Of a stretch of 64,000 bases of DNA, positions 63,034-64,000 are shown piece after piece. Under the pieces are notes generated by a model. The model ran no database searches. It saw nothing but the letters and a program-made list of their open reading frames with translations, and was not told the DNA's origin. The stretch is from the NCBI GenBank assembly GCA_028023455.1, contig JAQFVV010012497.1:1056001-1120000 (forward strand), read 5' to 3'. Position 1 is the first letter of the stretch. The number at the start of each line of letters is the position of its first letter. Position numbers and translations under genes: made by a program. The DNA comes from Epiperipatus broadwayi. Lineage: Eukaryota > Onychophora > Udeonychophora > Euonychophora > Peripatidae.

Positions 63034-63726
63034 ATTTGGATAAATTAATAGGTAACTATAAAATAATGGATAATTTAAAATATAAGAAGGGAATGGTTTA
63101 TAAAATTATATGTGGTATTTGTAAAAGAGTATACTATGGACATACATGTAAACAATTAGAAATAAGAGCTAAAGAACATAACGCAGCAATAAATAGGAGA
63201 GATGATAAATCCGCTTTGTTTATACATTATTTGGAATATGGTCATAAAATAGATTGTACTAAAAATATATTTGCACTAAATTACTTGAAAAATGTTAATA
63301 GGCGAGCAGTATATGAAACTAGTTATATTAAAAATAATGGTAGTAATTGCATGAACATTTATAAAGGTTCAATTAATTTGACTAATAATTGGCTAAAATT
63401 AGATGAATGGAAAGATGGATAGGCAAAATATCAATATTAATATATTTTATATGTTTTTGAGTATATTTGAATATCCTATACTCAATGAAGGAATATATAT
63501 AATTTTTATGTTGTATTGTATATATTTGTAAAATAATGATGTTGATATTGTTTTAGTTGGTTTTATTATGAATAGATGTCGCTATATGTATTTAACGGTA
63601 ATCGTCAGCAGACATATTGAAAAAGATACAAATTATATGTATCGAAAAAAGCTTTTCTATTGAAAATTTATTTTTTTTCATGTTTTTTGTTGTATATATA
63701 GATATTTTATTATATCTTATTATAAT
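63034..63726 (+). mobile_element. Penelope-like element, right arm of the palindrome, with intact GIY-YIG ORF end
   Basis: The arm carries the 3' end of a Penelope-like ORF (open from at least 63009 to the stop at 63420-63422) plus its 3' UTR. After GMVYKIICGICKRVYYGHT come QLEIRAKEHNAAI and an HYLEYGHKIDC block. These are the paired cysteines, the YYG-T core, the Arg/Glu/His helix and the H…H-I motif of Penelope GIY-YIG endonucleases, which nick target DNA for reverse transcription. The frame continues upstream into the 27-bp spacer (…WANSKDLDKLIG), so the right copy keeps slightly more of the ORF than the left. The reverse transcriptase domain is absent. The nominal start near 63036 is a TTG inside the ORF and not a true start. 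This 8.4-kb intron belongs to the GGT gene, whose next exon starts 198 bp downstream of the arm. Confidence 0.9.
63422..63726. repeat. Penelope 3' UTR shared by both palindrome arms
   Basis: The non-coding tail after the stop, from GCAAAATATCAATATTAATA to TTATTATATCTTATTATAAT, is mirrored at 62308-62630. It contains the CGTCAGCAGACATATTGAAA segment and several AT-rich short inverted repeats. I looked for a hammerhead core here and found none. Confidence 0.75.
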
Positions 63727-63924
63727 GTGTATGTAACTGATGAAATCTCTTACATTAACTGTACAACTCTGAAAACTTATTAAATCATGAACTTTCAGGA
63801 ATTGTGCATAGCAAATGTATAACATTTGATTAAATAGATATTCTCAGAAACAATCAATTTATTATGAATACATCTGCTTCAGGAAATAATGAGTGTTAAC
63901 ATATCATTAAAATTTATTTTACAG

Positions 63925-64000
63925 AAGTAATCTGTTTCCACCTACAATGTTTCCAAATGGCCAAGACACTAGTTATATGACAGCTTTTGATAAAGATGGC
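63925..64000 (+). CDS. Gamma-glutamyltransferase (YwrD-like), exon with the catalytic threonine, truncated by the window end
   Basis: The acceptor is TTTTACAG. One base completes the split codon, and then 25 codons run to the window edge, ending NGQDTSYMTAFDKDG. Aligned from the right on the conserved 'DKDG', the Thr of DTS (codon 63968-63970) falls on the position of the GGT nucleophile (Thr391 in the E. coli enzyme, first residue of the TTHYSVVDKDG start of its small subunit). That residue performs the autocatalytic cleavage into large and small subunits and then serves as the catalytic N-terminal nucleophile. The catalytic residue is therefore present and no stop or frameshift is seen, so the gene appears intact within the window. 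The rest of the small subunit lies beyond position 64000. Confidence 0.9.

Noticed and set aside
1-64000. CRISPR arrays, operons, bacterial ribosome sites or rRNA genes
   Set aside because: The window is eukaryotic intronic DNA; no short regularly spaced repeats with unique spacers and no RNA-gene signatures were seen.

Overview
This window looks like intronic DNA from an AT-rich invertebrate animal genome. It lacks bacterial gene density, has canonical GT-AG splice junctions, and is crowded with decayed animal transposons (RTE and other LINEs, Penelope-like, Ty3/gypsy, piggyBac, palindromic MITE-like elements). The phylum cannot be settled from the sequence. One LINE family (15.6 kb and 25.5-27.7 kb) resembles, from memory, elements common in ticks and spiders, so a chelicerate is possible, but other invertebrates carry relatives.

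Only one host gene is supported. Five plus-strand exons (478-631, 17772-17972, 48242-48482, 55340-55511, 63925-64000+) join in perfect phase into a gamma-glutamyltransferase (glutathione hydrolase), closest in style to the YwrD-like subgroup. The introns are about 17.1, 30.3, 6.9 and 8.4 kb. The 5' exons and the rest of the small subunit lie outside the window. The last partial exon holds the expected autocatalytic/nucleophilic threonine (codon 63968-63970).

Intron 1 (632-17771) carries a palindromic element (1049-1770), MITE-like family F1 with an RTE tail beside it (3.5-4.1 kb), a large decayed plus-strand LINE (5.5-8.7 kb) with a Penelope GIY-YIG fragment nested in it, a decayed minus-strand RTE element (9.0-12.5 kb), the 3' part of another LINE (15.6-16.5 kb) and two copies of repeat family F3. 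Intron 2 (17973-48241) carries a tandem array of about 435 bp units that shrink step by step and end in a fold-back (18.2-21.5 kb), a nearly complete dead LINE RT (25.5-27.7 kb), an F3 element with long flanking direct repeats (28.4-28.8 kb), a pyrimidine-rich tract (34.4-35.1 kb), and a broken gypsy pol with an LTR-like insertion (38.8-41.5 kb). Introns 3 and 4 carry further F1 copies, degenerate tandem repeats, a piggyBac pseudogene (60.2-61.0 kb) and a large Penelope palindrome (62.3-63.7 kb).

Two observations may concern the assembly rather than the biology. A 15-base match to the 3' end of a common Illumina adapter sits inside one Penelope arm (62737-62751). The 18.2-21.5 kb array loses bases, mainly G, progressively and then folds back on itself, as expected of unpolished long-read sequence. 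The most speculative biological lead is a hammerhead-ribozyme-like core shared by all three F1 copies.
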